Assembly (NCBI RefSeq): GCF_021390435.2
Contig: NZ_JAJVCN010000001.1
Location: 124,001-188,000 of the forward strand
Length of the DNA stretch: 64,000 bases
Direction: 5' to 3'
From: Kibdelosporangium philippinense
GTDB taxonomy: Bacteria > Actinomycetota > Actinomycetes > Mycobacteriales > Pseudonocardiaceae
Under the pieces are notes generated by a model, which did not search any database, was not told where the DNA came from, and saw only the letters and a list, made by a program, of their open reading frames with translations. Within the stretch, counting starts at the first letter, position 1. The number at the start of each line of letters is the position of its first letter. Shown here in pieces: positions 51,727 through 60,036 of this stretch. The translations under genes were made by a program, and so were the position numbers.

Positions 51727-52896
51727 ATGAAGGTGATGCCGCTGGTGGTGGCGGCGATGGTGGCGGCTGGATGCACCGAGGGTGGGTTCGGCGGGCTGTA
51801 CAACACCCCATTGCCAGGTGGGGCGGATGTTGGCGAGCACCCGTACACGATCACCGCTCAGTTCGGCGATGTCCTCGACCTTGTGCCGCAGGCCAGCGTG
51901 AAGGTCAATGATGTCTCCGTCGGCAGGGTGGCGAAGATTGAACTGACGCCGGACAACAAGATGGCCGTGGTGACCCTGGTGGTCAACGGAGCCGTGACTT
52001 TGCCAGCCAATGCGGGCGCTGAGCTGCGGCAATCCAGCCTGCTGGGGGAGAAGTACGTCCAGCTGCGTGAACCTGTTGGCGAGCCGCCCCAAGGCCAGTT
52101 GACCAATGGCGCGGTGGTCCCGTTGAACCGAACCAACCGCAATCCCGAGGTCGAAGAGGTTCTAGGCGCGCTGTCGATGCTGCTCAACGGAGGGGGAGTC
52201 GAGCAACTGAGGACGATCGTCGGCGAGCTCAACCAAGCGATGTCCGGCAACGAGAAGCAGATCCGCGAGTTGCTGGCCAACGTGAAGAACCTGGTGTCGA
52301 CATTGGACGATCAACGCGGCAACATCGTGCGCGCGATCGATGGGTTGACCAAACTGTCCGGAACCTTGAAAGGCCAGACGGGCAACCTGACCAACGCGCT
52401 GGACAACCTGTCGCCGGGCCTGAAAGTCCTTGAACAGCAACGGACTCAGCTGACGGGGATGTTGACCGCGCTCGACACCTTGTCCGATGTAGCCGTGGAC
52501 ACGATCAATCGCAGCAAAGCAGATCTGGTCGCGGACCTGAAGCTTCTCGAACCGACCTTGCGCAAGCTCGTGGAGACCGGGGACAAGCTTCCGATCGCAC
52601 TGGAATACCTGGTCACCTATCCGTATCCGTCCTATGCGGTCAATGCGGTACGGGGTGACTACTTCAATGTGGACGCCCGGCTCAGCCTCGACTTCACCGA
52701 GATGATCAATAACTTGTCCAACTCCGGGCAGACGTTGATCGCGCCGCCAGGTCAGTCCTATGGCGACAACACTGGTCCGCTGCCCCTGCCGATTCCCGTG
52801 CCGATCCTGCCGGATCTGTTGCCTCAGAACGGTGTGCCGCCCGCCAACCAGGGCCCGCTCGCGGGGTTGCTTGGCACATTGCTGGGAGGTGGCTGA
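51727..52896 (+). CDS. mce4E: Mce4E lipoprotein (LprN-like)
   Basis: A 389-residue Mce protein from ATG 51727. A short signal peptide MPLVVAAMVAAGC ends in a lipobox (VAAGC), as in LprN, so the Cys near residue 15 is probably lipidated. The MlaD domain is about 35-115 (LLGEKYVQLREPVG), followed by a long helical region and a Pro-rich tail. The frame is also open back to ATG 51514, which overlaps the mce4D stop; translation from there would add 71 residues encoded by the inserted repeat, ahead of the signal peptide, and probably spoil export. Which start is used is unknown; no strong ribosome site precedes 51727. Confidence 0.85.
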   Translation: MKVMPLVVAAMVAAGCTEGGFGGLYNTPLPGGADVGEHPYTITAQFGDVLDLVPQASVKVNDVSVGRVAKIELTPDNKMAVVTLVVNGAVTLPANAGAELRQSSLLGEKYVQLREPVGEPPQGQLTNGAVVPLNRTNRNPEVEEVLGALSMLLNGGGVEQLRTIVGELNQAMSGNEKQIRELLANVKNLVSTLDDQRGNIVRAIDGLTKLSGTLKGQTGNLTNALDNLSPGLKVLEQQRTQLTGMLTALDTLSDVAVDTINRSKADLVADLKLLEPTLRKLVETGDKLPIALEYLVTYPYPSYAVNAVRGDYFNVDARLSLDFTEMINNLSNSGQTLIAPPGQSYGDNTGPLPLPIPVPILPDLLPQNGVPPANQGPLAGLLGTLLGGG

Positions 52897-54119
52897 TGTT
52901 GACCCGGGCCGTCAAATGGCGGTTTGTGGCGTTCATCGTGATCGCGGTGGTTGCCGTGACGTACGCGGGTGCCCGATACGCCGGGCTGGACCGGTTGTTC
53001 GGGGCCAGTGGGTACGTGGTGACCATGCAGTTACGTGACTCGGGCGGGATTTTCACCAACGCCGAGGTCACGTATCGCGGAGTGACCGTCGGCCGGGTCG
53101 GCGAGATGCACCTGACTGACCAAGGCGTGGACGTCGAACTCGTGATGGAGACCGGACATGAGGTCCCGGCCGACACCAAGGCCACGGTGGCCAACCGGTC
53201 CGCGATCGGCGAGCAGTACGTGGACTTGCAACCTACGAGCGAACGCGGTCCCTATCTAGGCGAAGGGTCCGTGATCCCGAGTGACCGCACGAGCATTCCA
53301 CCGGCGACCGAGACCATGCTGTCCAACTTGGACGGCCTGGTTCGAAGCGTGCCAGTCGATTCGTTGCGCACGGTCGTGGACGAGTTGAACACGGCATTCG
53401 CCGGGACCGGCAACGACCTCCAACTGCTGCTGGACTCCGCGGGTCAGTTCACCGCCACCGCGAGCCAGCACCTGCCCCAAACCACCGGCTTGCTGAGCAC
53501 CGGGCGGACAGTCCTGGAACGACAACAGGCGGAAGCCCAGAAGTTGCGAGCGTTCTCCGACGGGCTACAAAAGCTCTCCGCCCAGCTGAAGACGTCCGAT
53601 CCCGACCTGCGCAAGCTGATCCAGGTCACGCCGGTGGTGGCCGACCAGGTTGTGGACATCCTGCGGATGTCCGGCCCGGACCTTGGTGTGGTGTTCGCGA
53701 ACCTCCTGACCACCACGACCATCACCACCAGCCGGACGGCCGCGATCGAGCAGTTCATGGTCGCGTACCCGGTGATCTCCGCGTTCACGCCGAGCACATC
53801 GCCGGACGGCACCGGACACCTCGGGATCATGCTGAACTTCTTCGACCCGCCGCCGTGCGTGAAGGGCTACGAAGGGACGAAACAGCGGTCCGCCAGCCAG
53901 ACTGACCCTATCCCGGTCAACCGCAACGCCTACTGTGCCGAACCGCCGAACAGCCCAATCGGTGTGCGGGGTTCGCAGAACGCGCCTTTCGCCGGTGTCC
54001 CGAAGCATGTGCCGTCGGGTGGCCAGGCCGCGCAACCGCAGCTTCCCGGCGTGCTTTCGCTGAATCGCGGCGGTTCCGGTTTGCAGAATATCGGGCAGTT
54101 GCTAGGTTTGCCCAGGTGA
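52896..54119 (+). CDS. mce4F: Mce4F
   Basis: A 407-residue Mce protein. Anchor FVAFIVIAVVAVTYAGARYA (about 10-29), MlaD domain about 40-120 (GIFTNAEVTYRGVTVGRVGE, AIGEQYVDLQPTSE), helical region, then a C-terminus with the PPPCVKGYEGTKQR motif found in Mce F proteins. ATG shares one base with the mce4E stop (TGATG). Confidence 0.92.
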   Translation: MLTRAVKWRFVAFIVIAVVAVTYAGARYAGLDRLFGASGYVVTMQLRDSGGIFTNAEVTYRGVTVGRVGEMHLTDQGVDVELVMETGHEVPADTKATVANRSAIGEQYVDLQPTSERGPYLGEGSVIPSDRTSIPPATETMLSNLDGLVRSVPVDSLRTVVDELNTAFAGTGNDLQLLLDSAGQFTATASQHLPQTTGLLSTGRTVLERQQAEAQKLRAFSDGLQKLSAQLKTSDPDLRKLIQVTPVVADQVVDILRMSGPDLGVVFANLLTTTTITTSRTAAIEQFMVAYPVISAFTPSTSPDGTGHLGIMLNFFDPPPCVKGYEGTKQRSASQTDPIPVNRNAYCAEPPNSPIGVRGSQNAPFAGVPKHVPSGGQAAQPQLPGVLSLNRGGSGLQNIGQLLGLPR

Positions 54120-54604
54120 TCGGTCGGATTCTGGTTGTGCTCGCGGTGCTGGCGGTGGCCGCGGCCGGTTTCACGGGCTGGCGCTGGTGGCACGCTTCGG
54201 ACAGCGCAGGGGCCGACTTGGCCTCGCAACGTGATGCGGTGCTCGCCTTGGGCATGCGTCAGGTCGTCGAGTTGAACACAGTGGACTTCCACAACCTCGA
54301 CGCCGATTTTGATCGCTGGCGGGAGGCGTCCACCGGGCCGTTGCTCGAACGCTTGAACCGCAACCGGGACACTGACCGGCAGGCCGCTTTGAATGCCAGG
54401 ACTGTCGCCAACGCGAACCCGGTCGTCGCCGCGATAACCTCAATGAACACGTACGACGGGACCGCGAACATGATCGCCGCGGTCGAGGTCGCGGTGAGCC
54501 AGAACGGTGCTCAGCCGACCAAGAGCGTGAGCCGGTGGGACGTGGACCTCGCGCGGACCGACATGGGCTGGAAGGTCAGTGCGCTGGAGGTGGTCGGGAC
54601 ATGA
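54116..54604 (+). CDS. mas4A: Mce-associated membrane protein (Mas4A)
   Basis: A 162-residue protein with one N-terminal membrane helix (ILVVLAVLAVAAAGFTGWRW, about 4-23) and an extracytoplasmic alpha+beta domain (VVELNTVDFHNLDADFDRWR, AAVEVAVSQNG). It corresponds to Rv3493c. Mas proteins stabilise the Mce complex in Mycobacterium. GTG at 54116 overlaps the mce4F stop (GTGA). Confidence 0.85.
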   Translation: MIGRILVVLAVLAVAAAGFTGWRWWHASDSAGADLASQRDAVLALGMRQVVELNTVDFHNLDADFDRWREASTGPLLERLNRNRDTDRQAALNARTVANANPVVAAITSMNTYDGTANMIAAVEVAVSQNGAQPTKSVSRWDVDLARTDMGWKVSALEVVGT

Positions 54605-55083
54605 AGCCGACCATCGCGGGCATCCTCGGCGCCGTGATCATCCTGTTCGGCTGCGCGGCGCTCTGGTTTTCGCTGTCGCAGTCGCCGGGGCCTTCGAATA
54701 CGGCTCTTGTTGATGTCGCGGGTACTCAGGCTGTGTCTGATCAGGTTGGCCGGGCGTTGCGCACGGTGTTCTCCTATGACCCCGGGCAGATGGATCGAAC
54801 TTCGGCCGCGGCTCAGGAAGTGTTGACTGGCGCGGCGATTCATCAGTACAACACGGACTTCGAGGCGGCCAAGAAGCATGCCGCCGACACCAAGCAGGTG
54901 CTGACGACAGCGGTACGGTCGATCGGGGTGACAGACCTAAGCCCGAATTCCGCGCGGCTATTGGTCTTCATCGACCGGCAGACCGTGCAAGGGGATAAGC
55001 ATGAATCCGCGGCGGCACAGCTGTTGATCTTCGCGGACAAAGAAGGCGAGACCTGGAAGATCAGCGACATCCGGTTCTTGTAA
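54601..55083 (+). CDS. mas4B: Mce-associated membrane protein (Mas4B)
   Basis: A 160-residue protein, one membrane helix (IAGILGAVIILFGCAALWFS, about 5-24) and a soluble domain (LRTVFSYDPGQMDRTSAAAQ, LLIFADKEGETWKISDIRFL). It corresponds to Rv3492c, partner of Mas4A. ATG at 54601 overlaps the mas4A stop (ATGA). It is the last gene of the hsd4A-mce4 operon and is followed 18 bp later by palindromic repeat D. Confidence 0.85.
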   Translation: MKPTIAGILGAVIILFGCAALWFSLSQSPGPSNTALVDVAGTQAVSDQVGRALRTVFSYDPGQMDRTSAAAQEVLTGAAIHQYNTDFEAAKKHAADTKQVLTTAVRSIGVTDLSPNSARLLVFIDRQTVQGDKHESAAAQLLIFADKEGETWKISDIRFL

Positions 55084-55100
55084 GGCCGGACGCTGCTAAT

Positions 55101-55150
55101 CCCTCGTGAGTGGTTATCCGTGTTCTAACCCTGATAACCACTCACGAGGG
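55101..55150. repeat. Palindromic intergenic repeat, copy D
   Basis: An 18-bp perfect stem, CCCTCGTGAGTGGTTATC (55101-55118) with GATAACCACTCACGAGGG (55133-55150), and loop CGTGTTCTAACCCT. It separates the end of the mce4 operon from the convergent pcaR gene, whose stop (TCA at 55142-55144) lies within the right arm. Confidence 0.93.
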
Positions 55151-55876
55151 CAGGTCTCTGGATATAGCTTCGGCCGTGGTCAGGAGGGGCGGCACCAGTT
55201 CTGTGTGCACGCTGTCGATCGGCCTGCTGACGTGCGTCGAGATGTTCAGCGCCCCGATCACCTTGCCCTTGTTGCGGATCGGCGCGGCGATCGACCTCAG
55301 GCCGTGCTCCAGTTCCTCGTCGACCATGCTCCAACCCTGGGCACGCACCCGGACCAGTTCCGCCTTCAGCTCCACCGGATCAGTGATCGTACGATCGGTC
55401 AACGCGGGCAGCGGAGTGTCGAGGAAGTCCATGTTGTCCTGTGCCGCAAGCATTACGCGGCCCATTGAGGTCGCGTGCGCTGGGAACCGGGTGCCGATTT
55501 CGATCATCACCTTCATGATCCGCTTGGTGGGGACACGGGCCACATAGACGATGTCCGAACCGTCCAACACGGACACCGAGCAGGACTCGTGGACCTCCAA
55601 GGCCAGTTTTTCCAGGTGCGGTTGGGCGACGTCGGGCAGCCCGAGACTGGACAGGTACGAGTAACCGAGTTCAAGGACCTTGGGGCGCAACATGAACATT
55701 CGCCCGTCTGTCCGCATGTAGCCGAGGTCAACCAACGTGAGCAGGAACCGGCGTGCTGCTGCCCTTGTCAATCCGGTGACTCTGGCGACGTCGCTGAGTG
55801 TCATCTCAGGGTGGTCGGCGTCGAACGCTCTGATGACCGCGAGGCCGCGTTCCAGTGACTGCACGAAGTCGCTCAT
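55142..55876 (-). CDS. pcaR: IclR-family regulator PcaR
   Basis: A 244-residue IclR protein. Winged helix: MTLSDVARVTGLTRAAARRF (about 22-41). The effector domain (about 75-240) has VSVLDGSDIVYVARVPTKRI and GWSMVDEELEHGLRSIAAPI, typical of the PcaR/PcaU/PobR branch that senses beta-ketoadipate or related acids. ATG at 55876 overlaps the pcaB stop (ATGA). It is the last gene of pcaI-pcaJ-pcaB-pcaR, so it probably controls its own operon from the half-sites at 58681-58704. Its stop is in palindromic repeat D. Confidence 0.87.
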   Translation of the reverse strand: MSDFVQSLERGLAVIRAFDADHPEMTLSDVARVTGLTRAAARRFLLTLVDLGYMRTDGRMFMLRPKVLELGYSYLSSLGLPDVAQPHLEKLALEVHESCSVSVLDGSDIVYVARVPTKRIMKVMIEIGTRFPAHATSMGRVMLAAQDNMDFLDTPLPALTDRTITDPVELKAELVRVRAQGWSMVDEELEHGLRSIAAPIRNKGKVIGALNISTHVSRPIDSVHTELVPPLLTTAEAISRDLPS

Positions 55877-57120
55877 CGTTGTAACGCCCGATCTATGAAT
55901 TCGTCGGCCGAACCCAGGTACTCGGCCGGATCCAATGCTTTGTCGATGTCTGCTTCGGACAGTCCGACCCGTGGGTCCTTGAGCAACGCCTCGCGGAACG
56001 GGCGCCCGGACGACGCGATGTCCTTCACCACGCCCGCAGCCGCGGCTCGTCCGATTGACGGCGCCAGCGCGGTAACCACAGCCTCGGCCATTACAAGGCC
56101 GCCGGTCATGTCCACATTGGTCCGCATACGCTGAGCATCCACCCGCAGTCCGGTCAGCAGGTCTCGGGTACGGCTGCACGCTGTGCTTAGAATGCTGAAC
56201 ATTGAATTCAGTGTTTCCCATTCAGCGTGCCAGGCACCCGCCGCCCGCTCATGCTCCTGTGGCATCGCGGCGAGAATGGTCGACACCAACCCGGGAATCT
56301 GCTTGACCCCGGCGGTGATCAGCACCGAGCGGACCGGGTTCTGCTTGTGCGGCATAGTGGACGAGCCACCGCCAGAAGCCTCAGCAACCTCACCGACCTC
56401 GGTCTGAGCCAGCAACGTCACGTCCAAAGCGATCTTGCCCAACACCCCGGCCAGAACCCCAAGCGCCCCAGCAAGCTCGCCAACCCTGGTCCGATTGGTG
56501 TGCCACGGAAGCAAAGGCTCGGACAGGCCCAGTTCAGCGGCGAACAACCGCGGCACCTCGGTATTGCCGAACACGGACAAAGTCCCGATAGCCCCGCCAA
56601 GCTGAGCGGAAAACCGAAGACGCCTGAGGCTCGAGGCAGCCTCATCCAAAGCCACGAGCCACCCAGCGCACTTGAGCCCGAAAGTCGTCGGCAAAGCGTG
56701 CTGCATAAGCGTTCGAGCAATCATGATCGTACGCCGGTGCGAGTCAGCCAACCGGGCGCAAGCAGCTGCCGTAGCGTCCACATCGGCCAGCATCGAGCCA
56801 ACAGCATCGCGAGCCAGCAGCATCGCGGCGGTGTCCATAATGTCTTGGCTGGTTGCTCCGAAGTGGACATACAGGCCGGCCTCAGCCGAAACCCGGCTGC
56901 GCATCGCCTGAACCAAACCAACCACGGGATTCCCCGGCCCGACAGCCGCTCTGCCAAGCTCGGCCGAATCAAAAGAGGCGGGACACTGCGAGATCTCAGC
57001 GGCGGCCGATGCGGGAATCACGCCAGCCTTAGCCAGAGCTACGGCCAGCGCCTTCTCGGCGTCCACCATGGCCCGCAACCAAGCCTGGTCGTCCCGTGCA
57101 CCGAACAGTTCGTCGAACAC
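55873..57120 (-). CDS. pcaB: 3-Carboxy-cis,cis-muconate cycloisomerase PcaB
   Basis: A 415-residue fumarase/aspartase-superfamily enzyme: VHFGATSQDIMDTAAMLLAR (about 85-104), QHALPTTFGLKCAGWL, and the family signature GGGSSTMPHKQNPVRSVLIT (about 252-271) with the catalytic Ser loop. PcaB converts 3-carboxy-cis,cis-muconate, the ring-cleavage product of protocatechuate made by PcaHG, to gamma-carboxymuconolactone. Start GTG at 57120. Followed by pcaR (ATGA) and preceded by pcaJ with a 5-bp gap. Confidence 0.92.
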   Translation of the reverse strand: MFDELFGARDDQAWLRAMVDAEKALAVALAKAGVIPASAAAEISQCPASFDSAELGRAAVGPGNPVVGLVQAMRSRVSAEAGLYVHFGATSQDIMDTAAMLLARDAVGSMLADVDATAAACARLADSHRRTIMIARTLMQHALPTTFGLKCAGWLVALDEAASSLRRLRFSAQLGGAIGTLSVFGNTEVPRLFAAELGLSEPLLPWHTNRTRVGELAGALGVLAGVLGKIALDVTLLAQTEVGEVAEASGGGSSTMPHKQNPVRSVLITAGVKQIPGLVSTILAAMPQEHERAAGAWHAEWETLNSMFSILSTACSRTRDLLTGLRVDAQRMRTNVDMTGGLVMAEAVVTALAPSIGRAAAAGVVKDIASSGRPFREALLKDPRVGLSEADIDKALDPAEYLGSADEFIDRALQR

Positions 57121-57125
57121 GACGT

Positions 57126-57842
57126 TCAGCCTGCCAGCTTCCGCAACGCGGTCAACTCGGAGTCGGTCGGCGGCGGCGTCTCGGTCAACGATGGCGACAC
57201 CTTCAGCTCCCAGCCCGTCGCCTCGATTGCCTGGGACACCTCGACTCCCGGATGGATCTGAGTCAACGTGAACTCGCTGTCGACCGGCCGCAGCACCCCG
57301 AGATCGGTGATGATCATCTGCGGGCCGGAACCGGTGAACGTGGACCGGTCACCCAAACCGACGGACGTGACGAAGTCGAGCTTGTCGATGAACGTACGCT
57401 TGCTTTGCCGGACGATGATCACGACTTCCTTGCACGACGCGGCGATCTCCGGCGCCCCGCCCGCACCGGGCAGCCGCACCTTCGGATCGGCGTAATCACC
57501 GATCACGGTCGTGTTGATGTTGCCGTGCTTGTCCAGTTGGGCCGCGCCGAGGAAGCCGACGTCGATCCGGCCGGGCTGCAGCCAGTAGTTGAAGATCTCC
57601 GGCACGCTGACCAGCGAATCCGCTGTCTCGGCGAGGATACCGTCGCCAATGGACAGTGGCAGCCGGTCGGGTTTCGCGCCAATGCAGCCAGACTCGTAGA
57701 TCAGCACCAGGTCCGGCGCGTGCGTCGCGCGAGCCAGATTCGCCGCGGTACTCGGCAATCCGATGCCGACAAAGCACGAAGCGCCGTCGCGCAGAACCCG
57801 TGCAGCGGCAACGGTCATCATCTCGTCAGTCGTGTACGTCAT
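57126..57842 (-). CDS. pcaJ: 3-Oxoadipate CoA-transferase beta subunit PcaJ
   Basis: A 238-residue class I CoA-transferase beta subunit: VGIGLPSTAANLARATHAPD (about 25-44), LVLIYESGCIGAKPDRLPLS (about 45-64) with the catalytic Glu of ESG, and GRIDVGFLGAAQLDKHGNIN. It forms a heterodimer with PcaI and makes 3-oxoadipyl-CoA. Its ATG overlaps the pcaI stop (ATGA). IpdB and IpdA in this window share the fold but lack the transferase role. Confidence 0.9.
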   Translation of the reverse strand: MTYTTDEMMTVAAARVLRDGASCFVGIGLPSTAANLARATHAPDLVLIYESGCIGAKPDRLPLSIGDGILAETADSLVSVPEIFNYWLQPGRIDVGFLGAAQLDKHGNINTTVIGDYADPKVRLPGAGGAPEIAASCKEVVIIVRQSKRTFIDKLDFVTSVGLGDRSTFTGSGPQMIITDLGVLRPVDSEFTLTQIHPGVEVSQAIEATGWELKVSPSLTETPPPTDSELTALRKLAG

Positions 57843-58639
57843 CGAACGACCTCCGCAAGCCAGCTCTGGAACTGTTCACGATCGCGCCCGATGGCGTCCC
57901 ACGCCTTGTAGTACTCGTTGTCCCGCACGTAGTAGTCGTGGGCGTACGACGGATGTGCGCCATCAGGGACATGAGCGACCGCAGTGACCACCCAGCTTGG
58001 CAGCGTGACCGCGTTCGGCCGGGGCTCCAGCGTGTCGACGATCTCCTCGACCGTGACCAGGGATCGTTTGGCCGCGAGCACGGCTTCCTTCTGCACCCCG
58101 GTAATGCCCCAGAGCTGCACGTTTCCCTTACGGTCGGCGCGCTGGGCGTGAATGATCGCCACGTCCGGGTTCAGCGCGGGCACCGCGGTGAGCGTCTCGC
58201 CGGTGAACGGGCACGTGATCGGCTTGATCGTGTCGGTCTGTTTCGGCAGGTCAGTGCCGGTGTAGCCGCGTAGCACGGCGAAGGGCAGGCCGGACGCGCC
58301 CGCGACGTAACGGTTGGCCATGCCCGCGTGGCTGTGTTCCTCGATCTCCAACGGCACCGGCCACGAATGCTGCACGGCGTCGCGGAACCGGTGCAGCGAA
58401 CCGACGCCAGGGTTCCCGCCCCACGAGAAGATCAGCTTGCGCGCGCAGCCCGCGCCGATCAGCTGGTCGTAAATCAGATCGGGGGTCATCCGGACGAGGG
58501 TCAGGTCCTTGCGGCCCTGCCGGATGATCTCGTGCCCGGCCGCGAACGGGATCAGGTGCGTGAAGCCTTCGAGCGCGACCTGGTCGCCGTCATGCACCAG
58601 GTCGGCGACTGCCTCTGCCAGTGACGTTATCGACGCCAT
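57839..58639 (-). CDS. pcaI: 3-Oxoadipate CoA-transferase alpha subunit PcaI
   Basis: A 266-residue class I CoA-transferase alpha subunit: LVHDGDQVALEGFTHLIPFA (about 14-33), GCARKLIFSWGGNPGVGSLH, and AIIHAQRADRKGNVQLWGIT (about 161-180). It is first in pcaI-pcaJ-pcaB-pcaR, with GGAG 6 bp before the ATG and a promoter/regulator site 40-65 bp upstream. No pcaF thiolase, pcaC or pcaD/L gene is in the window, so the pathway must be finished elsewhere. Confidence 0.9.
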   Translation of the reverse strand: MASITSLAEAVADLVHDGDQVALEGFTHLIPFAAGHEIIRQGRKDLTLVRMTPDLIYDQLIGAGCARKLIFSWGGNPGVGSLHRFRDAVQHSWPVPLEIEEHSHAGMANRYVAGASGLPFAVLRGYTGTDLPKQTDTIKPITCPFTGETLTAVPALNPDVAIIHAQRADRKGNVQLWGITGVQKEAVLAAKRSLVTVEEIVDTLEPRPNAVTLPSWVVTAVAHVPDGAHPSYAHDYYVRDNEYYKAWDAIGRDREQFQSWLAEVVR

Positions 58640-58674
58640 CTCAACTCCGTGTGCCCAGCGTAAGCAAAATGTGC

Positions 58675-58704
58675 ACTATACGAACGAGTGTTCGCAGCAC
58701 GAAC
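58675..58704 (-). promoter_or_regulatory. pcaI promoter with IclR-type half-sites
   Basis: On the minus strand TATAGT (58680-58675) is a good -10. Immediately upstream are three GTTCG/CGAAC half-sites at 58681-58685, 58690-58694 and 58700-58704, spaced about 10 bp, in the order GTTCG, CGAAC, GTTCG going away from the start. PcaU/PobR-type IclR regulators bind such triple half-sites. PcaR is the likely ligand. Confidence 0.6.
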
Positions 58705-58854
58705 ATTGTCTCAGGATGAACCGGAGATGCCAAATGAGACGTACCTCACGGCAGAGGGGCGGAATGAAATGCGTCCGCTTTACGTCATACGGGTGAGGAG
58801 AGTGCAACTCGTGGGGGATACGAGTGCACACTCTGTGTGAAGGGAGAGGGGACC

Positions 58855-58968
58855 ATGATCAACGCAACTGTGGGGGAGACACCGATCTTCGACGAACTGC
58901 GTGAGCTGTTCGGCAAGTGGGAGATCGAGGAACTGATCGGGCACACCGAGGAGAACTCGGAAAGCTGA
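58855..58968 (+). CDS. Small acidic protein ORF (37 residues)
   Basis: ATG at 58855 follows a strong GGGAGAGGGG ribosome site at about 4 bp. The product begins MINATVGETPIFDELRELFG and ends GHTEENSES; it is acidic and its middle would form an amphipathic helix. No family is recognised. A Cys-rich small gene follows 54 bp downstream on the same strand, so they may share a transcript. The region 58705-58854 otherwise holds only the divergent promoter area. Confidence 0.5.
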   Translation: MINATVGETPIFDELRELFGKWEIEELIGHTEENSES

Positions 58969-59022
58969 CCGCTCGGCGTGTCGATGAGGGCTCGACGCGG
59001 CCGATGAGGTAGTACGAAGTGC

Positions 59023-59220
59023 ATGATTTCCACCGAATGCGTGCTGTGCAGTCGGGGGATCGACCACTGTCACGGCAGCCTTGTCGTGCACAGCGACGGC
59101 ACAGCCGAATGCACTGACATCACCTGTCTCGAACTGGGAATCGGCACGCACGAGCTCGTGCTCGAGTGCGCGCAGCTCACCGGGGGCTGCGAGTGCGCCG
59201 AGGTACGCGTTACCGCCTGA
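59023..59220 (+). CDS. Conserved small Cys-rich actinobacterial protein
   Basis: A 65-residue protein with seven Cys and several His: CVLCSRGIDHCHGSLVVHSD (about 6-25), ECTDITCLELGIGTHELVLE (about 29-48) and GGCECAEV near the end. The CxxC...HCHG...C...C pattern suggests a small zinc-binding fold. Similar short proteins of unknown function are widespread in actinobacteria. Its 3' end overlaps the convergent IclR gene by 11 bp. The ribosome site is weak. Confidence 0.72.
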   Translation: MISTECVLCSRGIDHCHGSLVVHSDGTAECTDITCLELGIGTHELVLECAQLTGGCECAEVRVTA

Positions 59221-59965
59221 TGGCTTTGGGCCGCCAACCCATGGCCCGGGAAATGCCGTGACCCGCGGCTCGGACCGCGGGTACGAGCATGTGCGAGTCC
59301 GTTTCGATCGGGACGACGATCGACAACGCTGCGATGACGGTGTTTGACGCGTCCCGGATCGGTGCCGCGATCGACTGGGTGATCATCTCGATCTGCCGGT
59401 CACTCACCACATAACCGTCGCGCCGGGCGGTGGCGAGCACCTCACGCAGGTGTTTCGTGGTCGAGATCGTCTTATCGGTGAAGCGCTCAAGCGGCGCCGC
59501 GAAAACGCGTTCCCGCACGTCATCGTCGGCGTGCGCGAGCAGGATCAGTCCGACGCCGGTCGCGTGCAGCGGCATCCTGCTGCCCACCCTGGTCAGGATG
59601 CTGACCGCGCCACGTGCGGAGATCCGTTCGAGGTAGACCGCCTCAAGGTCATCTCGCACGGCCAGTTGGACGTTCTGCCGGGTTGCCTCGTAGAGGTCCT
59701 CAAGGAACGGCATCGCGCGCTCACGCAGGCTCAAACTGCCTGGTGAGAGCGATCCGATGGCCAGCAGCCGCAGGCCGATCCGATACCGGCCGTCCGCGCC
59801 GCGGGTCAGCCCGCCCCAGTCCGTCAGCTCCGCCACCAACCGATGTGTCGTGCTCAACGGGAGGTCGGCCTGCGCGCTGAGCTCGGAGAGTGTCAGCGCG
59901 GGCTTGGTCTCGGAGAACGCGTCCAGTAACCGGAAAACCCGGCTGGCAACGGACTGGCCTGTCAT
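59210..59965 (-). CDS. IclR-family regulator, probably of pobA
   Basis: A 251-residue IclR protein. Winged helix: LTLSELSAQADLPLSTTHRL (about 24-43). The effector domain has YEATRQNVQLAVRDDLEAVY (about 93-112), ERISARGAVSILTRVGSRMP, and QIEMITQSIAAPIRDASNTV near 195-214. It is divergent from pobA with a 71-bp gap, the usual PobR arrangement, so it likely activates or represses pobA-pcaHG in response to 4-hydroxybenzoate. Named cautiously because it is not clearly orthologous to a characterised PobR. Confidence 0.8.
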   Translation of the reverse strand: MTGQSVASRVFRLLDAFSETKPALTLSELSAQADLPLSTTHRLVAELTDWGGLTRGADGRYRIGLRLLAIGSLSPGSLSLRERAMPFLEDLYEATRQNVQLAVRDDLEAVYLERISARGAVSILTRVGSRMPLHATGVGLILLAHADDDVRERVFAAPLERFTDKTISTTKHLREVLATARRDGYVVSDRQIEMITQSIAAPIRDASNTVIAALSIVVPIETDSHMLVPAVRAAGHGISRAMGWRPKAIRR

Positions 59966-59979
59966 ACCTTCAGTGTGCC

Positions 59980-59994
59980 TTCCGGCCAGTGGAA
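59980..59994. promoter_or_regulatory. Candidate IclR operator between the regulator and pobA
   Basis: TTCCGGCCAGTGGAA contains a TTCC/GGAA inverted repeat with 7-bp spacing, in the 71-bp divergent gap. Short IclR-type palindromes are often of this form. Weak evidence alone. Confidence 0.35.
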
Positions 59995-60036
59995 ACTAGA
60001 GTCGCTGACGTGGCGATTTTCAGCAACTCTGCTGTC

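Noticed and set aside
58780..59151. Antisense frame over the two small ORFs near the pca genes
   Set aside because: No domain and no ribosome site; the plus-strand genes have better signals and family support.
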